From contig NZ_JAMGSL010000004.1 of assembly GCF_025195125.1 (NCBI RefSeq), positions 434,001-498,000 of the forward strand: 64,000 bases of DNA. Direction: 5' to 3'. The notes beneath the pieces are model-generated. The model did not search any database. It saw nothing but the letters and a program-made list of their open reading frames with translations, and was not told the origin of the DNA. Positions within the stretch are counted from its first letter, which is position 1; the number at the start of each line of letters is the position of its first letter. The translations under genes were made by a program, and so were the position numbers. This document shows, in pieces, positions 51,659 to 63,402 of the stretch. This DNA is from Streptomyces sp. Je 1-79 (lineage in GTDB: Bacteria > Actinomycetota > Actinomycetes > Streptomycetales > Streptomycetaceae).

Positions 51659-53820
51659 ACGTGCCGTCGCAGCCGTCCGGCTCCGGTGCGGAACCCGACG
51701 GCCTGGAGGACAGACTCCGGCGGTTCGTGACCATCTGGAGCCGGGCCATCTTCCCGGTCACGGCCACCTCCATGACCCGCGTCGAGTTCGAGCAGCACCT
51801 CCTGCCGGTCGCCCGCGAGCTGTGTGCCGCGCTGCACGATCGGTCCTTCGACACGGCCGCCGCGCACCGCGCGGGCTCCGCGCTCGTCGGCATCCACTGC
51901 ACGGATCCCGACGCGCTCAGCCGCACCCTCGGCGTCGTCGACGCGTACCTGGTGCTCTACTGCGGCGACGAGGAGCGCACCTCCACGGAGGAGCTGCGCG
52001 CCCGCTGCTCACGGCTCCAGCACGCCATGGCGGCCGGCTTCGCCCAGGCCCTGCGCGAACGGACCCGCCTGGAGCAGGAGGCCATCGCGCGCTCCGCGCT
52101 CAACGCCCGCAGCGCCGCCGAGGTCGCCCTGCACACCACCGAGAGCCGCTTCCGGGCGGTCTTCGACGGAGCGGCGGTCGGGATAGGCATCGCCGACCTC
52201 GAAGGGAACGTCCTGGAGGTCAACGAGACCCTCACCCGGATGTTCGGCGGCCTGGACCAGCAGATCCGGTCCCGCAAGGTCAACGAGTGGGCCCATCCCG
52301 AGGACGGCCCGCACGTCTGGAAGCTCTACGACGAGCTGGTGCGCGGCGAGCGCGAGCACTACCGCGTGGAGAAGCCGTACTACCGCGGCGACGGCACCGT
52401 CCTGTGGACCAACCTCACCGTCTCGCTGCTGCGCGACGCCGAGGGCTTCCCGCAGTACCAGCTCGCGCTCCTGGAGGACACCACCGAACGCCGCCTGCTC
52501 AACCTGCGGCTGCGGTACGAGGCGACCCACGACGCGCTCACCGGACTGCCCAACCGGACCCTCTTCTTCGAGCGCCTGGACAAGGCGCTCTCCTCGGCCG
52601 ACGGAGGCCGCTTCGGCCTGTGCTACCTCGACCTGGACGGCTTCAAGGCCATCAACGACAGTCTCGGCCACTCGACCGGTGACCGGCTGCTCGTCGAGGT
52701 CGCCGACCGGCTGCAGAGCTGCGCCACGGCCCCGGGCGAGATGGTCGCCAGGCTCGGCGGCGACGAGTTCGTCGCCCTGACCACCGGGCCGAACACCGAG
52801 CGGGAGGTCGTCGAGCTGGCGAACCGTATCCTCGCCACGCTCGCCACCCCGGTCCGGATCGACGGCCGTGAACTCACGGTCCGGGGCAGCATCGGCGTCG
52901 TCGAGGGCCCGGCGGGGGAGCGGACCCCGGCCGAGGTGCTGCGCAGCGCCGACATCACCATGTACCGCGCCAAGTCGGCAGGCGGCAACCGGTTCGAGTT
53001 CGCCGACGCCGAGGCCGACGCCCGCGCGATCACCCGCCACGGGCTGACCACCGCGCTCCCGGCGGCCCTGGAGCGCGGCGAGTTCTTCATCGAGTACCAG
53101 CCACTGGTCCACCTCGGCGACGGCAGCGTGCACGGTGCCGAGGCGCTCGTACGGTGGTGCCACCCGCAGCACGGCGTCCTCGGCCCCGACCGGTTCATCC
53201 CGCTCGCCGAGAACACCGGACTGATCGTGCCGCTCGGCCGCTGGGTCCTCCAGGAGGCCGTCCGCCAGGCCCGTTTCTGGCAGGCCCGGCACGCCGACGG
53301 CGGCCCGCTGCGCATCAACGTCAACCTCTCGCCGACCCAGCTGCACCATCCGCGGCTGGTCGCCGACACCGTCGACGTGCTGGAGCGCTCGGGGCTCGAA
53401 CCGGGCGCGCTGTGCCTGGAGGTCACCGAGTCGGCGCTGATAGGCGCGGACGACGACCTGCTGAAGCCGCTGCGGCAGCTCGCCGAGATGGGCGTGGACA
53501 TCGCGCTGGACGACTTCGGCACCGGCTACTCGAACCTGGCCAACCTGCGCCGGCTGCCGGTGAGCGTCCTCAAGCTGGACCGGTCCTTCACCCAGGGCAT
53601 GCAGCGGCACCCGGCGGACCCGGTCGACCTCAAGATCGTGGAGGGCATCGTCTCTCTGGCCCACAGCCTGGAACTGGCCGTGACCGTCGAGGGTGTCGAG
53701 ACCCGGGCGCAGGCGCAGCAGCTCCGGGAGCTCGGCTGCGACACGGCCCAGGGCTGGTACTACGCCCGCCCCGGCGCCCCGGACCGGATCCACTCCCTGG
53801 TCCTGGCGGACGCGGTGTAG
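51655..53820 (+). CDS. rmdA: PAS-GGDEF-EAL cyclic-di-GMP turnover protein (RmdA-like)
   Basis: 721 residues, soluble. Helical N-terminal region (~1-155), PAS domain (~160-285, VFDGAAVGIGIADLEGNVLE), GGDEF domain (~290-460) with intact GGDEF near 367, and EAL domain (~465-715) with EALVRW near 494, NVNLSP, LDDFGTG and the other metal-binding acids. Both catalytic sites look complete, so it could make and break c-di-GMP; S. coelicolor RmdA, with the same layout, is a phosphodiesterase needed for normal aerial growth. The symbol rests on layout and neighbours. GTG 51655 overlaps the upstream stop. Confidence 0.85.
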   Translation: MNVPSQPSGSGAEPDGLEDRLRRFVTIWSRAIFPVTATSMTRVEFEQHLLPVARELCAALHDRSFDTAAAHRAGSALVGIHCTDPDALSRTLGVVDAYLVLYCGDEERTSTEELRARCSRLQHAMAAGFAQALRERTRLEQEAIARSALNARSAAEVALHTTESRFRAVFDGAAVGIGIADLEGNVLEVNETLTRMFGGLDQQIRSRKVNEWAHPEDGPHVWKLYDELVRGEREHYRVEKPYYRGDGTVLWTNLTVSLLRDAEGFPQYQLALLEDTTERRLLNLRLRYEATHDALTGLPNRTLFFERLDKALSSADGGRFGLCYLDLDGFKAINDSLGHSTGDRLLVEVADRLQSCATAPGEMVARLGGDEFVALTTGPNTEREVVELANRILATLATPVRIDGRELTVRGSIGVVEGPAGERTPAEVLRSADITMYRAKSAGGNRFEFADAEADARAITRHGLTTALPAALERGEFFIEYQPLVHLGDGSVHGAEALVRWCHPQHGVLGPDRFIPLAENTGLIVPLGRWVLQEAVRQARFWQARHADGGPLRINVNLSPTQLHHPRLVADTVDVLERSGLEPGALCLEVTESALIGADDDLLKPLRQLAEMGVDIALDDFGTGYSNLANLRRLPVSVLKLDRSFTQGMQRHPADPVDLKIVEGIVSLAHSLELAVTVEGVETRAQAQQLRELGCDTAQGWYYARPGAPDRIHSLVLADAV

Positions 53821-53840
53821 CCCGGGCGTTCACCGGGCCT

Positions 53841-54740
53841 TCACGGCGTGGGCGGCGGCGGGACGCGGGACGACAGCAGGACCCGCTGCAGCTCCCGCGC
53901 CGCCCGTGGCGGGGCCACGTCGCTGCGGTGGGCCAGGGCGATCGTGCGGCGCAGGCCCGGCCGGGCCAGCGCCGTCACCCGCACGTCGCGGCCCGCGCGG
54001 GCCGCGACCATGGCCGGCACCACGGCCACGCCGAGACCCGCCCGGACGAAGCCGAGGACCGCGTCCATCTCGCCGCCCTCCACCGTGAACGTCGGCTCGA
54101 AGCCCTCCGCCCGGCAGGCGGCCACGGTCAGCTCCCGCAGGTCGTAGCCGTGCCGGAACATCACCATGGGCCGGTCGCGCAGATCGGCGATCCGCACGGG
54201 CCGTTCCGGCGCCGGCGCCGCCGCGCTCGACACCACCACCAGGTCCTCACGCAGCAGCTCCACCGTCGTCAGCGCCGGGGACGGCGTCGGCAGCGGCAGC
54301 ACCACGAGCGCCAGATCGAGTGCGCCGCGCGCCAGCTCCCGTACGAGATCGTGCGAGCCGCCCTCCTCGATGAGCAGCCGGATCCCCGGGTGCAGATCGT
54401 GGAAGGCGCGCAGCACGTCCGGCAGCAGACCCGTGCACAGGCTCGGGGTCGCGCCGAGCCGCACCCGCCCGCGCCTCAGCTGCACCAGTTCCTGCACCTC
54501 GTGGCGCGCCGTGTCCGTGTCGGCGAGGATCCGGCGCGCCAGCGGCAGCAGCGCCTCGCCCGCGTCGGTCAGCGCGATGTTCCCCCGCGCCCGGCTGAAC
54601 AGCTCCGCCCCCAGCTCCTGCTCCAGGGCCCGGATCTGCTGCGAGAGCGAGGGCTGGGACACGTGCACCCGCTCGGCGGCGCGCGTGAAGTGCCGGGTCT
54701 CGGCCACCGCCACGAAGTACTGAAGTTGCTGGAACTGCAT
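53841..54740 (-). CDS. LysR-family transcriptional regulator
   Basis: 299 residues: winged HTH at 1-60 (FVAVAETRHFTRAAERVHVS, QPSLSQQIRALEQELG), linker helix, then the effector domain (VRLGATPSLCTGLLPDVLRA to ~290). Two Cys are present (near 104 and 212) but not in the OxyR spacing as far as I can see. It is divergent from the sdhCAB operon with 72 bases between, and a T-N11-A palindrome overlaps its start codon, so it probably regulates itself and the operon. Confidence 0.88.
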   Translation of the reverse strand: MQFQQLQYFVAVAETRHFTRAAERVHVSQPSLSQQIRALEQELGAELFSRARGNIALTDAGEALLPLARRILADTDTARHEVQELVQLRRGRVRLGATPSLCTGLLPDVLRAFHDLHPGIRLLIEEGGSHDLVRELARGALDLALVVLPLPTPSPALTTVELLREDLVVVSSAAAPAPERPVRIADLRDRPMVMFRHGYDLRELTVAACRAEGFEPTFTVEGGEMDAVLGFVRAGLGVAVVPAMVAARAGRDVRVTALARPGLRRTIALAHRSDVAPPRAARELQRVLLSSRVPPPPTP

Positions 54741-54753
54741 AGGCTCAGCCTAT
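54739..54753. promoter_or_regulatory. LysR box (T-N11-A palindrome)
   Basis: ATAGGC-TCA-GCCTAT is a perfect dyad that contains T-N11-A, the LysR recognition rule, and also reads ATAG-N7-CTAT. It overlaps the first two bases of the LysR start codon and lies 60 bases before sdhC, so the regulator bound here would cover its own start. Confidence 0.75.
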
Positions 54754-54812
54754 CGAGATGAGCCGGACCATGTCTTGGACCTCTCGGGGCCTTCGGCCCT
54801 ACCGTCGATCGC

Positions 54813-55523
54813 ATGGCTCTGGCAACGAAGGCGGCACCCCCGCCGCCCACCGGCACCCGCGGCTTCTGGTCCTCGACCATCGGCAAGAAGACCGTCATGG
54901 CCGTCAGCGGTCTGATCATGCTCGGCTACCTCGTGGCCCACGTCGCCGGCAACCTCAAGGTCTTCTTCGGCCCCGAGGAGTTCAACGACTACGGTCACTG
55001 GCTGCGCACCATGGGCGACCCCCTCCTGCACTACTCCTGGGCCCTCTGGCTCGTCCGGATCGTGCTGCTGGCGGCCGTCGTCGCCCACGCCGTCTCCGCG
55101 TACCAGCTCAGCAGGCGGGACATCAGGGCCCGGCCCACCGCCTACGTCCACCGCCGCAAGCGGTCCTCGTACGCCACGCGCACCATGCGCTGGGGCGGGA
55201 TCATCGTCGCCCTCTTCATCGTCTGGCACGTCCTGGACCTGACCACCGGCACCGTCCACACCGGCGGCTTCCAGGAGGGCCACCCGTACCAGAACGTCGT
55301 GGACACCTTCTCCACCTGGTACGGCAACGTCATCTACACCGTCGCCATGCTCGCCGTCGGCCTGCACGTCCGCCACGGTTTCTGGAGCGCCGCCCAGACC
55401 CTCGGCGTCGGCAGCGCCCGCCGCGAGCGGCTCCTCAAGGGCCTCGCGAACGGCCTCGCGCTCGTCCTGACCGTGGGCTTCATCTCCGTACCCGTAGCCG
55501 TCATGACCGGAGTGGTGAGCTGA
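54813..55523 (+). CDS. sdhC: Succinate dehydrogenase/fumarate reductase cytochrome b subunit
   Basis: 236 residues, five hydrophobic helices ([92 protein letters not shown]). His residues in the helices (AHVAGN, VAHAVS, VWHVL, LHVRHG) suit two haem b groups, the di-haem single-subunit anchor type. It passes electrons between the flavoprotein arm and quinone. ATG 54813; sdhA starts one base after its stop. Confidence 0.92.
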   Translation: MALATKAAPPPPTGTRGFWSSTIGKKTVMAVSGLIMLGYLVAHVAGNLKVFFGPEEFNDYGHWLRTMGDPLLHYSWALWLVRIVLLAAVVAHAVSAYQLSRRDIRARPTAYVHRRKRSSYATRTMRWGGIIVALFIVWHVLDLTTGTVHTGGFQEGHPYQNVVDTFSTWYGNVIYTVAMLAVGLHVRHGFWSAAQTLGVGSARRERLLKGLANGLALVLTVGFISVPVAVMTGVVS

Positions 55524-55524
55524 C

Positions 55525-58214
<2,690 letters not shown>

Positions 58215-58324
58215 AGCCGCGAGAGGCCCGACCGCCGGCAGAGGGGCCCAGGTCCGCACGCCGGAGCGACGTACGGGACCTCCCGGCGCCGGAGGGACAC
58301 ACGAAAGGTCCCAGGTGGTGGCGC

Positions 58325-59179
58325 TCAGCCGCCGACCGCGCGCAAGGTGCCCGGCCGGCGGCCGACGAGCCGGTCCAGGGCGGCGGAGGACGCCTCGTCG
58401 GCGGGCAGGCGTACCACCAGCTGCTGCCCGTCCGTCTCCGGAAGTTCCAGCACCTCGTACGCGAGCCGCAGCTCGCCGGCCTCGGGGTGCACCAGGCGCT
58501 CCACCCCGGAGCGGTCCGGCAGGACGCCGGCGGCGGCGAGCCGGTCCGAGAACGCCGCACCGGCGGTGATCGTCAGCTCCCTGGCCAGCTCCGCCATCGC
58601 GGGATCGGAGCCGGTGATGCCGAAGTAGAGACCCGCCACCTGCTGGTCGGCGACCCGGTCCCAGTCCGGGTAGACCTCCCGCGCCCGGGGATCGGTGAGG
58701 ACGTACCGCGGCATGCTCGGCGGGTCGCCGTCGAGCAGCCCCAGCGGCCCCGCGAGCCGCGCGAAGCCGTCGCTGTACGCGACGATCTCGCCCAGCATGT
58801 TCGTCACCGCGGCCGGGGTCTCGCCGAGCCGGTCGAGCAGGGCGCGCACCGTGGAGCGCACCTCGCGGGCGGGCGCCGGCGCCACCGCGCACAGATGCTT
58901 GTGCTCCTGCGTCTTCAGCAGCCGCCGCATGTGGACCCGGGCGTCCAGCGGCAGCCGCAGCGCGTCGCTCAGGGCGCCGAGCACCTGGGCCGAGGGGTTG
59001 CGGTCCCGGCCCTGTTCGAGGCGGGCCAGGTACTCGACGCTGATCCCGGCGAGCATGGCCAGCTCCGAGCGCCGCAGCCCCGGGGTCCGCCGGCGTGCCC
59101 CGGCCGGCAGCCCGGCCTCGGCGGGGGTCAGGGCCTCGCGTCGGGCGCGCAGGAAGGCCCCCAGTTCGTTGTCGCTCAC
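58325..59179 (-). CDS. MmyB-like XRE-family transcriptional regulator
   Basis: 284 residues: an N-terminal XRE helix-turn-helix (LGAFLRARREALTPAEAGLP, RRSELAMLAGISVEYLARLE, QGRDRNPS) and an MmyB ligand-binding domain (~100-280: LLDRLGETPAAVTNMLGEIV, YPDWDRVADQQVAGLYFGIT). Such proteins are thought to bind fatty acids or similar ligands and to control a divergent enzyme gene. Here the divergent gene encodes a YceI protein 132 bases away, with a tandem 16-bp repeat between. ATG 59179. Confidence 0.9.
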   Translation of the reverse strand: MSDNELGAFLRARREALTPAEAGLPAGARRRTPGLRRSELAMLAGISVEYLARLEQGRDRNPSAQVLGALSDALRLPLDARVHMRRLLKTQEHKHLCAVAPAPAREVRSTVRALLDRLGETPAAVTNMLGEIVAYSDGFARLAGPLGLLDGDPPSMPRYVLTDPRAREVYPDWDRVADQQVAGLYFGITGSDPAMAELARELTITAGAAFSDRLAAAGVLPDRSGVERLVHPEAGELRLAYEVLELPETDGQQLVVRLPADEASSAALDRLVGRRPGTLRAVGG

Positions 59180-59220
59180 TCCACGATCGTACGAGCGCGG
59201 GGCGGCGCGAGGGTGGCCCT

Positions 59221-59252
59221 GTCACTACCAGGCTCCGTCACTACCAGGCTCC
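59221..59252. repeat. Tandem 16-bp direct repeat between mmyB-like and yceI-like genes
   Basis: GTCACTACCAGGCTCC occurs at 59221-59236 and again at 59237-59252 with no spacer. It lies 42-73 bases from the regulator's start and 60-91 from the YceI start, a likely operator for the MmyB-type protein. Confidence 0.85.
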
Positions 59253-59311
59253 GCTCCTACCCGTCTCGGCGCGGCCTTCCTCGGGCGACGGCGAGGCCGC
59301 AGCGTGGAGCC

Positions 59312-59863
59312 ATGACCACTGAACCGCAGACCGGTACGACCGCTCTTCCGCTCACCGCCGGCCGCTGGGCCTTCGACCCGCTGCACTCCGCCGTCGGCTT
59401 CACCATCCGCCACCTCGGCATCTCCAAGGTGCGCGGCCGCTTCAACGACCTGGACGCCGAGCTCGTCGTCGGCGAGAGCCTGGCGGACTCCTCGGTCACC
59501 GCGACCGTGGCGCTCGCCTCGATCGACACCGGGAACGCCGACCGCGACGCGCACGTCCGGGCCGCGGACCTGCTCGACGTGGAGAAGCGCCCGACGATGA
59601 CGTTCCGCTCGACCCGGATCGGCGGCGCGGGCGAGGAGTGGGTCCTGGAGGGCGACCTCACCATCGGGGGCGTGACCCGCCCCATCTCCTTCGACGTCGA
59701 GTTCGGCGGGGTCGTGGACGTGCCGGTGGACGGCAGCCGCCATGCGGGCTTCGACGCCACCGGCGAGTTCCGTCGCAGCGACTTCGGCCTGGACTTCGCG
59801 CCCGGCTTCCTCGGTGACGTGATCAAGGTCAGCCTGGAGGTCCAGTTCGTCGAGCCCAGGTAG
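59312..59863 (+). CDS. YceI-family protein
   Basis: 183 residues without signal peptide. The lipocalin-like YceI domain is clear: WAFDPLHSAVGFTIRHLGIS, KVRGRFNDLDAELVVGE, ASIDTGNADRDAHVRAADLL, TMTFRSTRI, GDLTIGGVTRPISFDVEFGG and an ending FLGDVIKVSLEVQFVE. YceI proteins bind polyisoprenoids or amphiphiles in a barrel. ATG 59312 with GTGGAG upstream. Divergent from the MmyB-like regulator, which likely controls it. Confidence 0.93.
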   Translation: MTTEPQTGTTALPLTAGRWAFDPLHSAVGFTIRHLGISKVRGRFNDLDAELVVGESLADSSVTATVALASIDTGNADRDAHVRAADLLDVEKRPTMTFRSTRIGGAGEEWVLEGDLTIGGVTRPISFDVEFGGVVDVPVDGSRHAGFDATGEFRRSDFGLDFAPGFLGDVIKVSLEVQFVEPR

Positions 59864-59940
59864 CGGCGGTCGAGGGGGGTCTCGGCGCTCCGGGCCGGGG
59901 GCCGGGGGCTCAAGGAGGGCGCCTGCGTCCGGCGCGTCTC

Positions 59941-62292
59941 TCAGCCGTCGAGCCGGGCCGCGAGATAGGGCGCGGTCCGGCTCTCCGGCGCGGCGGCCAC
60001 CGCCCGCGGCGGCCCCTCCGCCACGATTCGGCCGCCCTCGTCGCCGCCGCCGGGACCGAGGTCCACGACCCAGTCCGCGGTCGCGACCACGTCCATGTCG
60101 TGCTCGACGACGACCACCGAGTGCCCGGCGTCGACCAGCCCGTGGAGCTGGCGCATCAGGACCTCCACGTCGGCCGGGTGGAGGCCGGTCGTCGGCTCGT
60201 CCAGGACGTAGAGGGTGTGTCCGCGGCGCAGCCGTTGGAGCTCGGCGGCGAGCTTGATGCGCTGCGCCTCGCCGCCGGAGAGCTCCGTCGCGGGCTGACC
60301 GAGCCGCAGGTAGCCGAGGCCGACATCGAGCAGCGTGCGCAGACTCCGCGCCGCGGCCGGGGTGTCGGCGAAGAACTCGGCCGCCGACTCGACCGTCAGA
60401 TCCAGGACCTCGGCGATCGTGAGCCCCCGCAGCCGCACCTGAAGCGTCTCCGGGTTGTAGCGGGCGCCCCGGCAGTCGGGGCAGGGCGCGTACGTGCTCG
60501 GCAGGAACAGCAGCTCGACCGAGACGAACCCCTCGCCCTGGCACGTCTCGCACCGTCCGCCGGGCACGTTGAACGAGAACCGCCCCGCCTTGTACCCGCG
60601 CGCCCTGGCCTCCTCGGTGCCCGTGAACAGCTTGCGCACCACGTCGAAGAGACCCGTGTACGTCGCGAGGTTGGACCGGGGTGTCCGTCCGATCGGCTTC
60701 TGATTAACGGTCACCAGCCGCTCCACACCGTCCAGTTCCTCGCGCAACTCGCCGACCAGCGTCGACTTGCCCGACCCCGAGACCCCGGTCACCGCGGTGA
60801 GGACGCCGACCGGGAAGGACGCCTCGACGCCGTCGAGGTTGTGCCGGGTGACCGGGCCGGTGCGCAGCCAGCCCGTGGGCCGGCGCACCGTACGCTCGGG
60901 GGCCGGCACGCGGTCGAAGAGGAACCGGCGGGTCGCCGACTCCTCCACCGCCGCCAGTCCGCGCGGCGGGCCGCTGAACAGCACCCGGCCGCCGTGCACC
61001 CCGGCCCGGGGGCCGACGTCCACGATCCAGTCGGCGTGCCGGATGACGTCGAGATGGTGCTCGACCACGAACACCGAGTTGCCGGCCGCCTTGAGCCGGT
61101 CCAGGACCACGAGGAGCGCCTCGGTGTCGGCCGGGTGCAGACCCGCCGACGGTTCGTCGAGGACGTACACGACACCGAAGAGTCCGGAGCGCAACTGGGT
61201 CGCCAGCCGAAGCCGTTGGAGCTCGCCGTTGGAGAGCGACGGTGTGCTGCGGTCCAGGCCCAGGTAGCCGAGGCCCAGTTCGGTCACCGTGGAGATCCGT
61301 GCGACGAGGTCCTCGGTGAGGACCCGGGCGGTCTCCGAGCCGTCCTGCTCCGCCAGGATCCCCGCGAGGACCGTCAGGGGCAGGGCGGCCAGCTCGGCGA
61401 TCGTCCGGCCCGCGAACGTCACCGCGAGCGCCTCCGGACGCAGCCGGCTGCCCCCGCACGCCGGGCACGGCGCGCTGGTCAGGAAGCGCTCCGCCTTCGC
61501 CCGCAGGGTGGCGCTCTTCGAGTCGGCGAAGGTGTGCATCACATAGCGCCGGGCGCTCATGTACGTGCCCTGGTAGGGGCGTTGGATGCGGTCCGCGTCC
61601 CGTACCGGATGGACCGTGACGACCGGCTGTTCGTCCGTGAAGAGGATCCACTCCCGGTCCTTCGCGTCGAGCTCCCGCCACGGACGGTCGACGTCGTAGC
61701 CGAGCGCGTCCAGCACGTCGCGGAGGTTCTTGCCCTGCCAGGCGCCGGGCCAGGCGGCGATCGCCCCGTCCCGGATCGACAACTCCGGGTCCGGTACGAG
61801 CAGTTCCTCAGTGGTCTCGTGGACCAGACCCAGACCGTGGCACGCGGGGCACGCTCCGGCGGCGGTGTTCGGCGAGAACGCGTCGGAGTCCAGACGCGCG
61901 GCCCCCGCCGGATACGTGCCGGCGCGGGAGAACAGCATGCGCAGCGAGTTGGACAGCGTCGTGACCGTACCGACCGACGAGCGGGCGTTCGGCGAGGAGC
62001 GGCGCTGCTCGAGGGAGACGGCGGGTGGCAGCCCGGTGATCTCGCCGACCTTCGGCGCACCCACCTGGTGGATCAGCCGCCGGGCGTACGGCGCGACCGA
62101 CTCGAAGTAGCGGCGCTGGGCCTCCGCGTAGATCGTCCCGAAGGCGAGCGAGGACTTGCCGGAGCCGGACACCCCGGTGAAGACGGCGATCGCGTCGCGC
62201 GGAACGTCCACGTCGACGCCGGCGAGATTGTGCTCGCGGGCGCCACGGACGCGGACGTACGGGTCGTGGCCGTCGGGGGGAGTGTCGGGCAT
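59941..62292 (-). CDS. UvrA paralogue (short form)
   Basis: 783 residues, an ABC-type UvrA with two ATPase halves: Walker A GVSGSGKSSLAFG near 40 and GVSGSGKSTLVGE near 503, signatures SLSNGELQRLRLA and ELSGGEAQRIKLA, Walker B VVYVLDEPSAGLHP and LYVLDEPTTGLHP, and zinc fingers CPACHGLG, CPACGG, CETCQGEGF and CPDC. It is shorter than the ~950-residue UvrA and the UvrB-binding insertion seems absent, as in class II UvrA paralogues linked to drug or DNA-adduct tolerance. Starts at ATG 62292; one gene follows upstream in the same direction after nine bases. Confidence 0.9.
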   Translation of the reverse strand: MPDTPPDGHDPYVRVRGAREHNLAGVDVDVPRDAIAVFTGVSGSGKSSLAFGTIYAEAQRRYFESVAPYARRLIHQVGAPKVGEITGLPPAVSLEQRRSSPNARSSVGTVTTLSNSLRMLFSRAGTYPAGAARLDSDAFSPNTAAGACPACHGLGLVHETTEELLVPDPELSIRDGAIAAWPGAWQGKNLRDVLDALGYDVDRPWRELDAKDREWILFTDEQPVVTVHPVRDADRIQRPYQGTYMSARRYVMHTFADSKSATLRAKAERFLTSAPCPACGGSRLRPEALAVTFAGRTIAELAALPLTVLAGILAEQDGSETARVLTEDLVARISTVTELGLGYLGLDRSTPSLSNGELQRLRLATQLRSGLFGVVYVLDEPSAGLHPADTEALLVVLDRLKAAGNSVFVVEHHLDVIRHADWIVDVGPRAGVHGGRVLFSGPPRGLAAVEESATRRFLFDRVPAPERTVRRPTGWLRTGPVTRHNLDGVEASFPVGVLTAVTGVSGSGKSTLVGELREELDGVERLVTVNQKPIGRTPRSNLATYTGLFDVVRKLFTGTEEARARGYKAGRFSFNVPGGRCETCQGEGFVSVELLFLPSTYAPCPDCRGARYNPETLQVRLRGLTIAEVLDLTVESAAEFFADTPAAARSLRTLLDVGLGYLRLGQPATELSGGEAQRIKLAAELQRLRRGHTLYVLDEPTTGLHPADVEVLMRQLHGLVDAGHSVVVVEHDMDVVATADWVVDLGPGGGDEGGRIVAEGPPRAVAAAPESRTAPYLAARLDG

Positions 62293-62301
62293 CCCCCGAT
62301 T

Positions 62302-63321
62302 CTAGGCGTTCTCGCTGGTCAGGCCCGCGACGCGAGCCAGTCGGCGGTACGAGTCGAGCAGCGCCGCCCGGTCGTGCGTACTGGTCGTCACCAGTACCTC
62401 CTGGGCCCCGCTCTCCTTCACCACCCGCTCCAGCGCGTCTTCGACCTGCTCCTCCGTGCCGTACACATGTCCTTTCAGCCCCGCCTCGAAGAAGCCGCGC
62501 TGCTTGTCGGTCATGGTCTGCCGCTCGATCCCGTCCACGGGCATGAGCGGCGGGAAGACGCCCCGGGTGCGGGAGTAGGCGAGCGACCACGCCTCCGGGA
62601 CCAGCAGCCCGCGCGCCTTCTCCTCGGTCGCGGCGACCGCGACCGTGCCCGCGACCACGACGTACGGCTCCTCGGACCAGAGCGAGGGGCGGAAGGCCGA
62701 CCGGTAGGCGTCGACGGCGCTCAGCATCCGCTCCCGGCCGCGCAGATCGCCGATCACGAGCGGCAGCCCGGCGGCGGCGGCGACCGACGCCCCTTCACCG
62801 GTCGCGAGGACGTACGGCGGGACCCGAAGCCCCTCGGCCGGGCGGGCGTGCACCTGCGGGTGGGCGGTCTGCGTGCCGGCGAACCAGCCCAGCAGCTCGT
62901 CCAGCTGCTCCCCGAACCGGTCGGCGTCCTCCTTGTCCCGGCCGAGCGCACGACGGATCCCGTCGGTGAAGCCGACCGAACGGCCGAGACCCATGTCGAT
63001 CCGGCCGGGGAACAGCGACTCCAGGACGCCGAACTGCTCGGCGACGACCATCGGCTGGTGGTTGGGGAGCATCACCCCGCCGGTGCCGACGCGGACGGTG
63101 GACGTCGCGGCGGCCACGGCGGCCGCGAGCACGGTCGGCGCCGAACCGGCGACGCCCGGCACGCTGTGGTGCTCCGAGACCCAGAACCGGTGGTAGCCGA
63201 GCGCCTCCACCTCCCGCGCCAGGTCCACGGTCGCGCGCAGGGCCGCGGAACCGTCCTCGCCCTCCCTGGTCCGGGAGCGGTCGAGGACGGAGAAACGGAT
63301 ACCGCCGAGTGAAGAGGTCAC
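62302..63321 (-). CDS. Luciferase-like (LLM class) flavin-dependent oxidoreductase
   Basis: 339 residues, a bacterial-luciferase-like TIM barrel: IRFSVLDRSRTREG near the start, ALGYHRFWVSEHHSVPGVAG, RVGTGGVMLPNHQPMVVAEQ, FPGRIDMGLGRSVGFTDGIR and a C-terminal VYGTEEQVEDALER. Uses reduced FMN with an unknown substrate. I chose GTG 63321 since the protein then begins at SSLGGIRFSVLDRS, the family start; the open frame continues to 63678 through the next gene. Ends nine bases before the UvrA start, so likely co-transcribed. Confidence 0.88.
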   Translation of the reverse strand: MTSSLGGIRFSVLDRSRTREGEDGSAALRATVDLAREVEALGYHRFWVSEHHSVPGVAGSAPTVLAAAVAAATSTVRVGTGGVMLPNHQPMVVAEQFGVLESLFPGRIDMGLGRSVGFTDGIRRALGRDKEDADRFGEQLDELLGWFAGTQTAHPQVHARPAEGLRVPPYVLATGEGASVAAAAGLPLVIGDLRGRERMLSAVDAYRSAFRPSLWSEEPYVVVAGTVAVAATEEKARGLLVPEAWSLAYSRTRGVFPPLMPVDGIERQTMTDKQRGFFEAGLKGHVYGTEEQVEDALERVVKESGAQEVLVTTSTHDRAALLDSYRRLARVAGLTSENA

Positions 63322-63402
63322 GCAGGGTTCAACGCCCCCGGGCGCGGGGGATTCCCGGAGGGGGGCGTTCGCGTCCGGCTCCGTACTGCCTACGCTGTCC
63401 GT

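Noticed and set aside
60100..63312. 1070-codon open frame on the plus strand
   Set aside because: Antisense to the UvrA paralogue and the LLM oxidoreductase; no recognisable domains.
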